NCBI RefSeq assembly: GCF_016918075.2
Contig: NZ_JAERPS020000001.1
Span: forward strand, 1,178,001-1,242,000
Direction: 5' to 3'
Length of the DNA: 64,000 bases
Source: Rheinheimera maricola
GTDB taxonomy: Bacteria; Pseudomonadota; Gammaproteobacteria; Enterobacterales; Alteromonadaceae
Made by a program: the position numbers and the translations under genes. Under the pieces are notes generated by a model. That model had not been told where the DNA came from and did no database searches. It worked only from the letters and a program-made list of their open reading frames with translations. Shown here one piece after another: positions 9,008 through 19,435 of the stretch (position 1 is its first letter; each line of letters starts with the position of its first letter).

Positions 9008-10408
9008 ATGACGCACGCCGTTATTAAAGATGTTTTAGCCGGTCGCTATGCCGTAGGTGAGTCTGTCACCGTTAAAGGCTGGATCCGCACCCGCCGTGAT
9101 TCAAAAGCGGGCATTTCCTTTTTAGCTATTCATGATGGCAGCTGCTTCGACGCTGTGCAGGCAGTTGCGCCAGCAGAGCTGAATAATTATGAGTCAGAGA
9201 TAAAGCGTTTAACCACCTCATGCTCGGTAGCCGTAACCGGCACCATAGCGCGCTCAGAAGGTCAAGGCCAAGCCTTTGAATTACAAGCAAGCCTGGTTGA
9301 GGTGCTTGGTTGGGTAGAAAACCCGGACACCTACCCCATGGCGCCAAAACGTCATAGCATGGAATATCTGCGTGAACATGCGCATTTGCGCCCGCGCACC
9401 AATATTATGGGTGCAGTAACGCGCGTTCGGCATTGTCTGGCGCAAGCGGTGCATCGTTTTTTCCACGAACAAGGCTATTACTGGATCAGCACGCCAATTA
9501 TCACTGGTTCAGACGCTGAAGGTGCTGGTGAGATGTTCCGCATCAGCACGCTGGACATGGAAAACTTACCGCGCACTGACAAAGGCAACATTGACTACAG
9601 CAAGGATTTCTTCGGTAAAGAAACCTTCTTAACCGTATCTGGCCAGTTAAACGGCGAAACCTATGCTTGTGCCATGTCAAAAATTTACACCTTTGGCCCA
9701 ACGTTCCGCGCTGAAAACTCTAACACCAGCCGTCACTTGGCCGAGTTTTGGATGATAGAGCCAGAAGTCGCCTTTGCCGAATTAAAAGACATCGCCCAGC
9801 TGGCAGAAGATATGCTGAAGTACGTGTGTAAAGCCGTACTGACAGAGCGCGCCGATGATATGGCCTTTTTTGCCGAGCGTATCGACCCTACCGCCGTAAC
9901 CCGGTTACAGCAGTTAGTTGACTCGTCGTTTGTGCGCATGGATTACACCGACGCTATCGAGATTTTAAAAACCTGCGGTAAGAAGTTCGAATACCCAGTG
10001 GAATGGGGTGTCGATTTGCAATCTGAGCACGAGCGCTACCTGGCTGAAGAGCACATTGGCGCACCTATCATTATGCAAAACTACCCAAAAGACATTAAAG
10101 CCTTTTATATGCGCTTAAATGCCGACGGTAAAACCGTAGCGGCCATGGACGTATTGGCACCGGGTATCGGTGAAATTATCGGCGGCAGCCAGCGTGAAGA
10201 ACGGCTGGAAGAGTTTGATAAGCGTTTGGCTGAAATGGGTCTGGATAAAGAAGACTACAGCTGGTACCGCGACCTGCGCCGCTACGGCACAGTGCCACAC
10301 GCTGGTTTTGGTTTAGGCTTTGAGCGTTTAGTGTCTTACGTTACCGGTGTAGGTAACGTGCGCGATGTAATCGCCTTCCCGCGCACGCCGGGCAACGCTG
10401 AGTTTTAA
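9008..10408 (+). CDS. asnS: Asparaginyl-tRNA synthetase
   Basis: 466 residues from the ATG at 9008, the same length as E. coli AsnS and preceded by GGAG; an upstream in-frame start at 8912 would add a 32-residue hydrophobic stretch not found in the family. The N-terminal OB-fold anticodon-binding domain contains [11 protein letters not shown]; the class II catalytic domain has motif 2 around [16 protein letters not shown] and motif 3 [10 protein letters not shown]. It charges tRNA-Asn with asparagine in the cytoplasm. It is followed by a strong terminator. Confidence 0.97.
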   Translation: MTHAVIKDVLAGRYAVGESVTVKGWIRTRRDSKAGISFLAIHDGSCFDAVQAVAPAELNNYESEIKRLTTSCSVAVTGTIARSEGQGQAFELQASLVEVLGWVENPDTYPMAPKRHSMEYLREHAHLRPRTNIMGAVTRVRHCLAQAVHRFFHEQGYYWISTPIITGSDAEGAGEMFRISTLDMENLPRTDKGNIDYSKDFFGKETFLTVSGQLNGETYACAMSKIYTFGPTFRAENSNTSRHLAEFWMIEPEVAFAELKDIAQLAEDMLKYVCKAVLTERADDMAFFAERIDPTAVTRLQQLVDSSFVRMDYTDAIEILKTCGKKFEYPVEWGVDLQSEHERYLAEEHIGAPIIMQNYPKDIKAFYMRLNADGKTVAAMDVLAPGIGEIIGGSQREERLEEFDKRLAEMGLDKEDYSWYRDLRRYGTVPHAGFGLGFERLVSYVTGVGNVRDVIAFPRTPGNAEF

Positions 10409-10424
10409 TAACTCTCAAATACAC

Positions 10425-10452
10425 AAAAGGCGCGTTAAACAGCGCCTTTTTT
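10425..10452 (+). terminator. Rho-independent terminator after asnS
   Basis: AAAGGCGC, an eight-base loop, GCGCCTTTTTT: an eight-pair stem with a run of six T, 18 bases after the asnS stop. Confidence 0.88.
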
Positions 10453-10620
10453 ATTGCCTGTAGCGGCCAGCCATTTACTCATTTTCTCTCTGGCTTCAGC
10501 TTGACTGTAAGTTCTTCCTTCAAGTACTGCCCCCTCTCCCCTTGAGAGCCCTGCAAGCAACACAAGCCGGCGCTGTTGCAGTTTAATTTCTTTCCGGCTT
10601 GTACTTGCAAGTTGTCAGGC

Positions 10621-10650
10621 AATCCAAAGAGCACTGCAGCTCTTTGGATT
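10621..10650. repeat. Perfect 12-bp inverted repeat downstream of nitroreductase gene
   Basis: AATCCAAAGAGC and its exact reverse complement flank the loop ACTGCA, nine bases beyond the nitroreductase stop. Neither strand has a T-run afterwards, so it could be a transcript-stabilising or rho-assisted hairpin rather than a classic terminator. The rest of 10453-10620 shows nothing recognisable. Confidence 0.6.
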
Positions 10651-10658
10651 TGAGCTAA

Positions 10659-11216
10659 TTACAGATAGGAGAAATACTCGGTCGGCTCGGGTGTATGGCG
10701 TTTGGCCGGCTCGCCGTTTGGCGTGCCTAGGTATAAAAAGCCGACGATTTCGTCGTCTTCGCCCAGCTCCAGCGCTTGTTTAACGAAGTCTAATTGCGAG
10801 TAAGCACCGGTGCGCCAGATGCCGCCAAAACCCTGCGCAAAAGCGGCCTGTTGCATCGCCATTACCGCGCAGGCGGCAGAGTGCTGCTGCTCTATTAACG
10901 GTATTTTGGCGTGTTCTACCGCTTTGGCGATACAGATTATCACCATCGGAGCCCGTAACGGTAATTGACGGGCGCGTTCTAACAGCTCATTTGCAATTGC
11001 AGGATCGTCCTCTACTGCGGCTTCAGCAAAGATATCGCCTAACCGACACAACGCCTGACGGCCTTCGGCGATAACAAAGCGCCAGGGCCGTAAATTGCCA
11101 TGATCTGGCACTTGCAGTGCCGCACGTTTAATGTTGTCCAATGCCTCGCCCTCAGGCGCAGGCTCTGTTAAGCGAGCAGAAGAAAAGCGGCTGGTGAGTA
11201 ACGTTAATGCATCCAT
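10659..11216 (-). CDS. Nitroreductase family protein, YdjA type
   Basis: 185 residues from the ATG at 11216, which has a GGGG ribosome binding site and gives an N-terminus MDALTLLTSRFSSARLTEPA aligned with E. coli YdjA. A minimal FMN-dependent nitroreductase, expected to be a cytoplasmic dimer using NAD(P)H. The PDHGNLRPWRF motif at about 35-45 contacts FMN, and GFGGIWRTGAY lies near 125-135. The physiological substrate of YdjA-type enzymes is not established. Confidence 0.88.
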   Translation of the reverse strand: MDALTLLTSRFSSARLTEPAPEGEALDNIKRAALQVPDHGNLRPWRFVIAEGRQALCRLGDIFAEAAVEDDPAIANELLERARQLPLRAPMVIICIAKAVEHAKIPLIEQQHSAACAVMAMQQAAFAQGFGGIWRTGAYSQLDFVKQALELGEDDEIVGFLYLGTPNGEPAKRHTPEPTEYFSYL

Positions 11217-11315
11217 AGTAGACCCCGACGGTAATAGCAGCTCACAGCCTAGCAAATTAACCGCAACCTTTACATCAGATTATGCCAAGGTTGCGTTTGT
11301 CTGCCGGGCTTTCAA

Positions 11316-12743
11316 TCAGTTTGCTGAAATATAATGCGCTTTTGCCAACAGCACCTGTTGATACAGAGCCAGATATTGCTCAGCAGCCCATGGCCAGCTA
11401 AAGTTCTGCGCCATGCCATTTTGCTGCACCCGCCGGTAGCTAGCGGGCTTACTAAATAATTGTTCGGCTTGTTGCAAAGCCGATATCGTACTGCTGATAT
11501 CCGGCTCGATAAAACCAATACCGGTGGCACCGCGTGCCGGCCAGGGCTTAACCGTATCTTTTAAACCGCCGGTTAGCCGAACCAGGGGTACTGTGCCATA
11601 TCGTAGGCTATACAGCTGATTCAGGCCACAGGGCTCAAACAACGATGGCATCAGGAAAAAATCCCCTGCAGCTTCCAACTGATGTGCCATAGCGTCACTA
11701 AAACCCAACACAAAGCGACATTGCTCTGGGTATTGTTGCTGCAAAGCCGTTAAATCCCGACAATAGCGACTCTCACCAGTGCCCATTATGACCACTTGCG
11801 CTGGAGTATGTGCCAACCACTGGTTAAGTGCCGGTATTAAATAGTCATAGCCCTTTTGTCCGGTCAAGCGGCTGACCGCGACAAACAGCGGCGCTTGACT
11901 GGGTGCCAGCTGCAATTGCTGGCGCAAGGCGGCCTGGCATTGTGCTTTGCCTTTTAAATCATCCGCATCGTAAGGTGCGGCCAAGTAGCGGTCGTAAGCA
12001 GGATGCCATATGGCATAATCACATCCGTTTAAAATGCCGCTAAAATCAGCAGCGCGGCGCTGATATAGCACCGATAAGCCTGCAGCCATCGGCTCTTGCA
12101 TCAACTCGTCGCGATAACCTTGACTGACAGTATTAATTTTGTCGGCATGTTCCAGAGCAGTCGCCAAAAAATTAAGCTCGTGATGTTGCTGCGGCGCTAT
12201 AGCCAACTGTTCACGCCAGTAAACTGCACATTTTTCCTGATAAGCGCCATTATGAATAGTGAATACAAACGGTATCGCAGCTAACGTTGAATATTGATAA
12301 TGCTGCTTTAAATAATAGGCTGCGGCCGCACTTTGCCAATCATGGCCGTGGATAAGGTCAAATTGTTGCCCGGTCTGCAACGCCCACTGCAACGCCGCTT
12401 TACAAAAAAAGCTAAAGCGCAGTGGGTTATCGCTGTAACCCTGCTCACCATCGTCGTACGGCCTGTCGCGGCGGAAAAAATCGTGATGCTCTACTAGCGC
12501 AATATCGACACCTTCCACACTTAGCTGATGAACTGCACAGCCAAAGTCACGCCCACCAAGGTCAAAATATACCGAGTGCGAGCTATCCGTTTCTAATGCA
12601 TAAAGTGGCGTATAGCGCGGTAAAACCACGCACACGCTGTGCCCCTGCGCAACCAGGCTCTGAGCCAAGCCCCGACAGGCATCGGCAAGGCCTCCGGTTT
12701 TAATCAGGCCCTCATACTCACTACATATAAACAATATCCGCAC
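11316..12743 (-). CDS. glgA: Glycogen synthase (ADP-glucose)
   Basis: 475 residues, GT5 family; it extends alpha-1,4-glucan chains from ADP-glucose. The N-terminal IKTGGLAD motif binds ADP-glucose, and the C-terminal GT-B region shows FLMPSLFEPCGLNQLY, the conserved glutamate-containing motif of the family, and the second signature RLTGGLKDTV. Length is as in E. coli (477). It is the second gene after glgC, 26 bases apart, so a glgCA operon. Branching and phosphorylase genes are not adjacent. Confidence 0.95.
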   Translation of the reverse strand: MRILFICSEYEGLIKTGGLADACRGLAQSLVAQGHSVCVVLPRYTPLYALETDSSHSVYFDLGGRDFGCAVHQLSVEGVDIALVEHHDFFRRDRPYDDGEQGYSDNPLRFSFFCKAALQWALQTGQQFDLIHGHDWQSAAAAYYLKQHYQYSTLAAIPFVFTIHNGAYQEKCAVYWREQLAIAPQQHHELNFLATALEHADKINTVSQGYRDELMQEPMAAGLSVLYQRRAADFSGILNGCDYAIWHPAYDRYLAAPYDADDLKGKAQCQAALRQQLQLAPSQAPLFVAVSRLTGQKGYDYLIPALNQWLAHTPAQVVIMGTGESRYCRDLTALQQQYPEQCRFVLGFSDAMAHQLEAAGDFFLMPSLFEPCGLNQLYSLRYGTVPLVRLTGGLKDTVKPWPARGATGIGFIEPDISSTISALQQAEQLFSKPASYRRVQQNGMAQNFSWPWAAEQYLALYQQVLLAKAHYISAN

Positions 12744-12769
12744 AACGTTTCCTTAGTGTTGCCTTGCGC

Positions 12770-14002
12770 TTAATCAAAGCCCACCATAGCGCCTTTGGGA
12801 ATAACAATTACGCCGCTGGCGGACACATGAAAGCGCTGCTTATCTTGCACCGGATCTTCACCGATAATGGTGCCAGGGGCAATTTTAACGTCTTTATCAA
12901 TAATAGCGCGGCGAATACGGCAGCCCCTGCCAATATCATTGTTACCCATCAGCACACATTTTTCGATATAACTGTGGCTATGCACATGCACGTTAAAACC
13001 TAAAATAGACTGATAGACAATAGAGCCACTGACAATACAGCCCGACGCCACCATAGAGCTTATCGCTTGTCCTGTGCGGTTAGCTTCATCATGGACAAAT
13101 TTTGCCGGCGGCACCGGCGGAGTGTAACCGCGCAGCGGCCAGTACTTGTTGTATAAATCAAACGGTGGCTCTACCGATATAAGATCCATATTTGCTTCGT
13201 AATAAGAATCTATGGTGCCAACATCTCGCCAATAACCGGCGCTGCGTTCATTTTCACCACGGATTATATTTGATGAAAAATCATACACATAAACATCACC
13301 AGCCGGATACAAACCGGGAATAATATTGTGGCCAAAATCGTGTTTAGAGTCGGCTTGCTCAGCATCGGCCTCCAATACATTGACCAGGGTTTTGGCTTCA
13401 AAAATATAGTTACCCATCGAGGCCAATACAAAATCCGGCCGGCCCGGAATGGTTTTCGGATTGGTTTTCGGCTTCTCTTCAAAACCAATCATTTTGCCGT
13501 TGGCGTCTACTTCGATTACACCAAACTCATGCGCCTGATCGACCGGCACAGGTATAGCCGCAACGGTAAGCCTGGCATGATGCTGCCGGTGAAAATCCAG
13601 CATCTGCCGAACGTCCATTTTATAGATATGATCACCACCAAACACACAAACATGCTCAGGATCAAGGCCGTGAATTAAATGCAGATTCTGGTAAATAGCA
13701 TCAGCTGTGCCCAAATACCAATGTTTACCTGTTTGCATTTGCGCCGGTATCGGATCGATAAAGCGGTTAGTTAAACCTGTTACCCGCCAGGCCCGGCTTA
13801 AATGCTTCATCAACGAATGTGATTTAAATTGCGTAATAACAAATATTTGCAACAAGTCTGAGTTAACAAAATTGTTCAATACGAAGTCAATAATACGGTA
13901 ATTACCGCCAAACGGTACTGCAGGTTTTGCTCTGACACCAGTTAAGGGCGACAAACGTGTGCCCTCACCGCCTGCCAGTATCATGGTTAATACCCCGGAC
14001 AT
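12770..14002 (-). CDS. glgC: Glucose-1-phosphate adenylyltransferase
   Basis: 410 residues from the ATG at 14002, preceded by AGGGAG at 7 bases; an in-frame ATG at 14041 lacks a good site. It makes ADP-glucose from ATP and glucose-1-phosphate, the committed step of glycogen synthesis. The nucleotidyltransferase motif LAGGEGTRLSPLT is at the N-terminus, the substrate motif FEEKP lies mid-protein and a left-handed beta-helix occupies the C-terminus (VSGSIVYQSIL and following repeats). It leads the glgCA operon. Confidence 0.95.
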   Translation of the reverse strand: MSGVLTMILAGGEGTRLSPLTGVRAKPAVPFGGNYRIIDFVLNNFVNSDLLQIFVITQFKSHSLMKHLSRAWRVTGLTNRFIDPIPAQMQTGKHWYLGTADAIYQNLHLIHGLDPEHVCVFGGDHIYKMDVRQMLDFHRQHHARLTVAAIPVPVDQAHEFGVIEVDANGKMIGFEEKPKTNPKTIPGRPDFVLASMGNYIFEAKTLVNVLEADAEQADSKHDFGHNIIPGLYPAGDVYVYDFSSNIIRGENERSAGYWRDVGTIDSYYEANMDLISVEPPFDLYNKYWPLRGYTPPVPPAKFVHDEANRTGQAISSMVASGCIVSGSIVYQSILGFNVHVHSHSYIEKCVLMGNNDIGRGCRIRRAIIDKDVKIAPGTIIGEDPVQDKQRFHVSASGVIVIPKGAMVGFD

Positions 14003-14153
14003 AGAAACTCCCTGTTGTGCTTGCTGTGTGTTTTTATTCAAGGTGCAAGGCTGATACCAGAATAGCAGCCTGCAACACGAAAAGCCTAGAGTTCACGCAG
14101 AATAACGTTTTGTAGCAACTAACCTTACAACAAGTTAATGACTTAAGCATGAC

Positions 14154-14226
14154 AAAGGCACCATATTGGTGCCTTTAATTTGCAATTGCACCACAAAGGT
14201 GCTTACTGGCACTGAGATTGTGCCAG
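14154..14226. repeat. Three consecutive GCAC/GTGC hairpins between glgC and fadH
   Basis: Hairpin 1: AAAGGCACCA, loop TAT, TGGTGCCTTT (14154-14176). Hairpin 2: GCACC, loop ACAAA, GGTGC (14188-14202). Hairpin 3: CTGGCAC, loop TGAGATT, GTGCCAG (14206-14226). All lie just after the fadH stop on the minus strand. Hairpin 1 has a T-run within its own arm and may terminate transcription; the related sequence of all three stems is unusual. Confidence 0.65.
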
Positions 14227-14240
14227 CTAAAGCGCTAACT

Positions 14241-16286
<2,046 letters not shown>

Positions 16287-16444
16287 TTAAGGCAGACTTT
16301 AGCTGCTTTGACTGCCGATAGCAAGCCAAGGCTGCTTCGGCATCAAGTGTTACACATTTACTTACAAATTCCACTTAGCCTTTAGCGGCAAATTGTTTAG
16401 CATACCAACATGCATAAATTGTAATGTTTAAACAGGGATCCATT

Positions 16445-18325
16445 ATGACCGAAAAAAAATCAGGCTTAATTCGCCGGTTGTTCAGTGCTATAGGCCGGGT
16501 TTACCGAGGCTTTCGCTCTGTCATCCTTAATCTGCTGTTTATCTGTATCGTGGTGTTAATTGCGGTATCGGTATTTAGTGGTGACGACAAAGTAGAAGTA
16601 CCGCCCACAGCAGCGCTAATACTTAATTTAACCGGTGATTTGGTTGAAGAAAAGCGCTGGACAGATCCCGTTGCCACCGCGATTAATGAAAGCCTTGGTG
16701 GCCAGGAAGAAGCACCCGAAGTGTTGGTAAGTGACGTGGTAAAGGTGATTAATAAAGCCAGCACCGATAACCGTATTCAAACCATGGTGCTGGATTTATC
16801 CATGCTGGGCGGAGGCTCGCTGGATAAAATGCAGCGCATTGGCGACGCTATCACCACCTTTAAAGCCGCGGGTAAAAAAGTGTTCGCTTATGGCGGCTTT
16901 TACGGCCAGACCCAGTACTACCTGGCAAGTTACGCCGACGAAATAAACCTCAGCCCAATGGGTGCGGTATTGTTAGAGGGTTATGGCAGCTACCCAATGT
17001 ATTACAAAAATGCGTTGGAAAAACTGAAAATTAACACCCATGTGTTTCGTGTTGGTACTTATAAGTCTGCTGTTGAACCGTTTTTACGCAACGATATGTC
17101 TGCCGAAGCTAAAGAAGCCAATATTGCCTGGTTAGCTGAGTTATGGACCGATTATAAAGTTCAGGTCGCCAAGCGCCGCGGTTTCGAAGTAGATAACTTT
17201 GACGAAACTTACGACGCCTTGTTACAAAAACTGCAGGCTGCGGAAGGTGATTTAAGCCAATATGCCGTCGACGCGCGCTTAGTTGATGCGATAAAAACAC
17301 GTGAAGCGTTTCGTCGTGATTTAATCGCCATTGTCGGTGAAAATGATGAACACACATATAACCATGTCACCTTTGCTGATTATGCCAAACTGGTTATTCC
17401 AGCTCAGCAATTCGATAATCCACTGACTGACAAGGTCGGCGTTATTGTTGCTCGCGGCGTTATTGTCGATGGCCATGCCAAAGCCGGTGCTGTCGGTGGC
17501 GACTCTACTGCTGCACTGCTACGCAAAGCCAGAAACGATGACAAAATAAAAGCCGTCGTGCTGCGCATTGACAGCCCTGGCGGCAGTGCTTATGCCTCAG
17601 AAGTTATTGGCCAGGAAATTCGTTTACTACGTGAAGCAGGAAAACCGGTAATTGCTTCTATGGGTGCGGTAGCTGCATCAGGTGGCTACTGGATAGCCGC
17701 GCCAACCAATGAAATCTGGGCAGCCCCTACTACTATTACTGGCTCTATCGGTATTTTCGGGTTAATACACACCGCTGAAAACGCACTGCCGTCTCTTGGC
17801 TTAAATGTCGATGGTGTCGGCACCACTGAACTGGCAGGTATTTCTGGTGGTTTACCGCTGTTTCAAGGTTTGGATAACAAAGCCAAAGACTTGTTTCAAT
17901 TGCTGATAGAACGCGGCTATACCGAGTTTCTAACTATGGTAGGTGAAAACCGCAATATGAGTAATGCCGAGGTTGATAAAGTGGCACAAGGCCGCGTGTG
18001 GACCGGCACAAAAGCACTGGAACTGGGTTTGGTTGACAAACTGGGTACACTGGATGACGCAGTAAAAGCGGCAGCAGAAAAAGCCGGTCTGAACAACTAC
18101 GACATTAAAGTAGTACAGCAAGACTTAAGCCCAAGCGAGCAAATGATTAAAGAATTGCTTGGCGAGGCGAAAGCGCAAGGTTGGCTGCCAAATAACGCAG
18201 TAAGTGCAGAGCAAAAACTACTGGGCAAATTAACCCAACAGTTAAGACAGGATTTTGTCTTACTAAACCAATTTAATGACCCTAATGGTGTATATTCTTA
18301 TTGTGTAAGCTGCAGCATTAACTGA
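16445..18325 (+). CDS. sppA: Signal peptide peptidase SppA (67K type)
   Basis: 626 residues from the ATG at 16445, with CAGGGA upstream; a start at 16424 would add seven residues. The long, duplicated form as in E. coli (618). An N-terminal membrane anchor lies at about 25-45. The catalytic dyad of the family is a lysine in the first half (RVGTYKSAVEPF) and a serine in the second half (AVAASGGYWIA). It degrades cleaved signal peptides in the inner membrane facing the periplasm. It is followed by a terminator and then ansA, the same gene order as in enterobacteria. Confidence 0.95.
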   Translation: MTEKKSGLIRRLFSAIGRVYRGFRSVILNLLFICIVVLIAVSVFSGDDKVEVPPTAALILNLTGDLVEEKRWTDPVATAINESLGGQEEAPEVLVSDVVKVINKASTDNRIQTMVLDLSMLGGGSLDKMQRIGDAITTFKAAGKKVFAYGGFYGQTQYYLASYADEINLSPMGAVLLEGYGSYPMYYKNALEKLKINTHVFRVGTYKSAVEPFLRNDMSAEAKEANIAWLAELWTDYKVQVAKRRGFEVDNFDETYDALLQKLQAAEGDLSQYAVDARLVDAIKTREAFRRDLIAIVGENDEHTYNHVTFADYAKLVIPAQQFDNPLTDKVGVIVARGVIVDGHAKAGAVGGDSTAALLRKARNDDKIKAVVLRIDSPGGSAYASEVIGQEIRLLREAGKPVIASMGAVAASGGYWIAAPTNEIWAAPTTITGSIGIFGLIHTAENALPSLGLNVDGVGTTELAGISGGLPLFQGLDNKAKDLFQLLIERGYTEFLTMVGENRNMSNAEVDKVAQGRVWTGTKALELGLVDKLGTLDDAVKAAAEKAGLNNYDIKVVQQDLSPSEQMIKELLGEAKAQGWLPNNAVSAEQKLLGKLTQQLRQDFVLLNQFNDPNGVYSYCVSCSIN

Positions 18326-18347
18326 CAGTTATAGCGAAGTCTATTAC

Positions 18348-18376
18348 AATGCCCGGCACGTACCGGGCATTTTTAT
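18348..18376 (+). terminator. Rho-independent terminator after sppA
   Basis: AATGCCCGG, loop CACGTA, CCGGGCATT followed by a T-rich run. It lies between sppA and ansA, so ansA may need its own promoter or rely on read-through. Confidence 0.85.
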
Positions 18377-18397
18377 TTTCAGATAAACTTGAGCATT

Positions 18398-19414
18398 ATG
18401 AGCAGAAAACGAATCTATGTCGCTTATACCGGCGGTACCATCGGTATGCAGCATTCAGCCCAAGGTTATGTGCCGGTGCCTGGTTTTTTAACTGATACCG
18501 TAAAACGCATGCCAGAGTTTTACCGGGCAGAGATGCCGTTGTTCGACATTCACGAATACCATCCGGTGATCGATTCGTCCGACATGACGCCAGAGCATTG
18601 GCGATATATTGCGGAAGATATTCAGCAGCAATATCAACGCTATGACGGTTTTGTAGTCTTACATGGCACCGATACCATGGCCTATACGGCTTCGGCACTG
18701 TCGTTTATGCTGGAAAACCTGCAAAAGCCGGTCATTATTACCGGCTCACAAATTCCGCTGGCCCAAATGCGCTCCGACGGCCAGGTTAATTTGCTTAATG
18801 CGCTTTTTGTTGCGGCAAACTATCCGATTCCCGAAGTGGCGCTGTTTTTCAATAATCAGCTATTTCGTGGCAACCGGGCAACCAAAGCCGATGCCAGTGG
18901 CTTCAATGCCTTTGCCTCGCCTAATTTTTCACCGTTGCTTGAGGCGGGTATACATATTAACCTGGTTGCCGGGCGCTTAAGCCAAACCAAGCTGGCCGCG
19001 CCGTTAAATGTGGCGCAGATCGTCCCCCAGCCCATTAGCGTGGTAACCTTGTATCCCGGTATAAGTACCGATGTGATCCGCAATATGACAACAGCGCCGG
19101 TACGTGCACTGATCATTAAATCCTTCGGCGTGGGCAATGCGCCACAGCGGCCAGAGTTGCTGCAGATCTTAACAGATGCCAGCAAGCGTGGGCTCATCAT
19201 CGTTAACTGTACCCAGTGTTTTAAAGGCAAAGTCAATATGCAGGGTTATGCCACCGGTAATGCATTGGCACAATGTGGCGTGATCAGTGGTTACGATATG
19301 ACGTTAGAAGCGGCGTTAACTAAGCTGCACTATTTGCTAAGTAAAGACTTAACCTCAGAGCAGATAAGACAACAGATGCAACAAGACTTGCGCGGAGAGC
19401 TGACCGCGGATTAA
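18398..19414 (+). CDS. ansA: Type I (cytoplasmic) L-asparaginase
   Basis: 338 residues from the ATG at 18398, the same length as E. coli AnsA; a TTG at 18389 is less likely. It hydrolyses L-asparagine to aspartate and ammonia. The two threonine signatures are YTGGTIGMQ near the N-terminus and HGTDTMAYTA at about 87-96; the GSQIPL motif follows. No signal peptide, consistent with the low-affinity cytoplasmic enzyme. Confidence 0.95.
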   Translation: MSRKRIYVAYTGGTIGMQHSAQGYVPVPGFLTDTVKRMPEFYRAEMPLFDIHEYHPVIDSSDMTPEHWRYIAEDIQQQYQRYDGFVVLHGTDTMAYTASALSFMLENLQKPVIITGSQIPLAQMRSDGQVNLLNALFVAANYPIPEVALFFNNQLFRGNRATKADASGFNAFASPNFSPLLEAGIHINLVAGRLSQTKLAAPLNVAQIVPQPISVVTLYPGISTDVIRNMTTAPVRALIIKSFGVGNAPQRPELLQILTDASKRGLIIVNCTQCFKGKVNMQGYATGNALAQCGVISGYDMTLEAALTKLHYLLSKDLTSEQIRQQMQQDLRGELTAD

Positions 19415-19421
19415 TCCGCGG
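19404..19421. repeat. 18-bp perfect palindrome over the ansA stop codon
   Basis: CCGCGGATTAATCCGCGG is its own reverse complement and contains the TAA stop of ansA. It lies between convergent ansA and the DUF349 gene and could act as a bidirectional hairpin, although no T-run follows. Confidence 0.55.
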
Positions 19422-19435
19422 CCAGTGGTGTCAGG

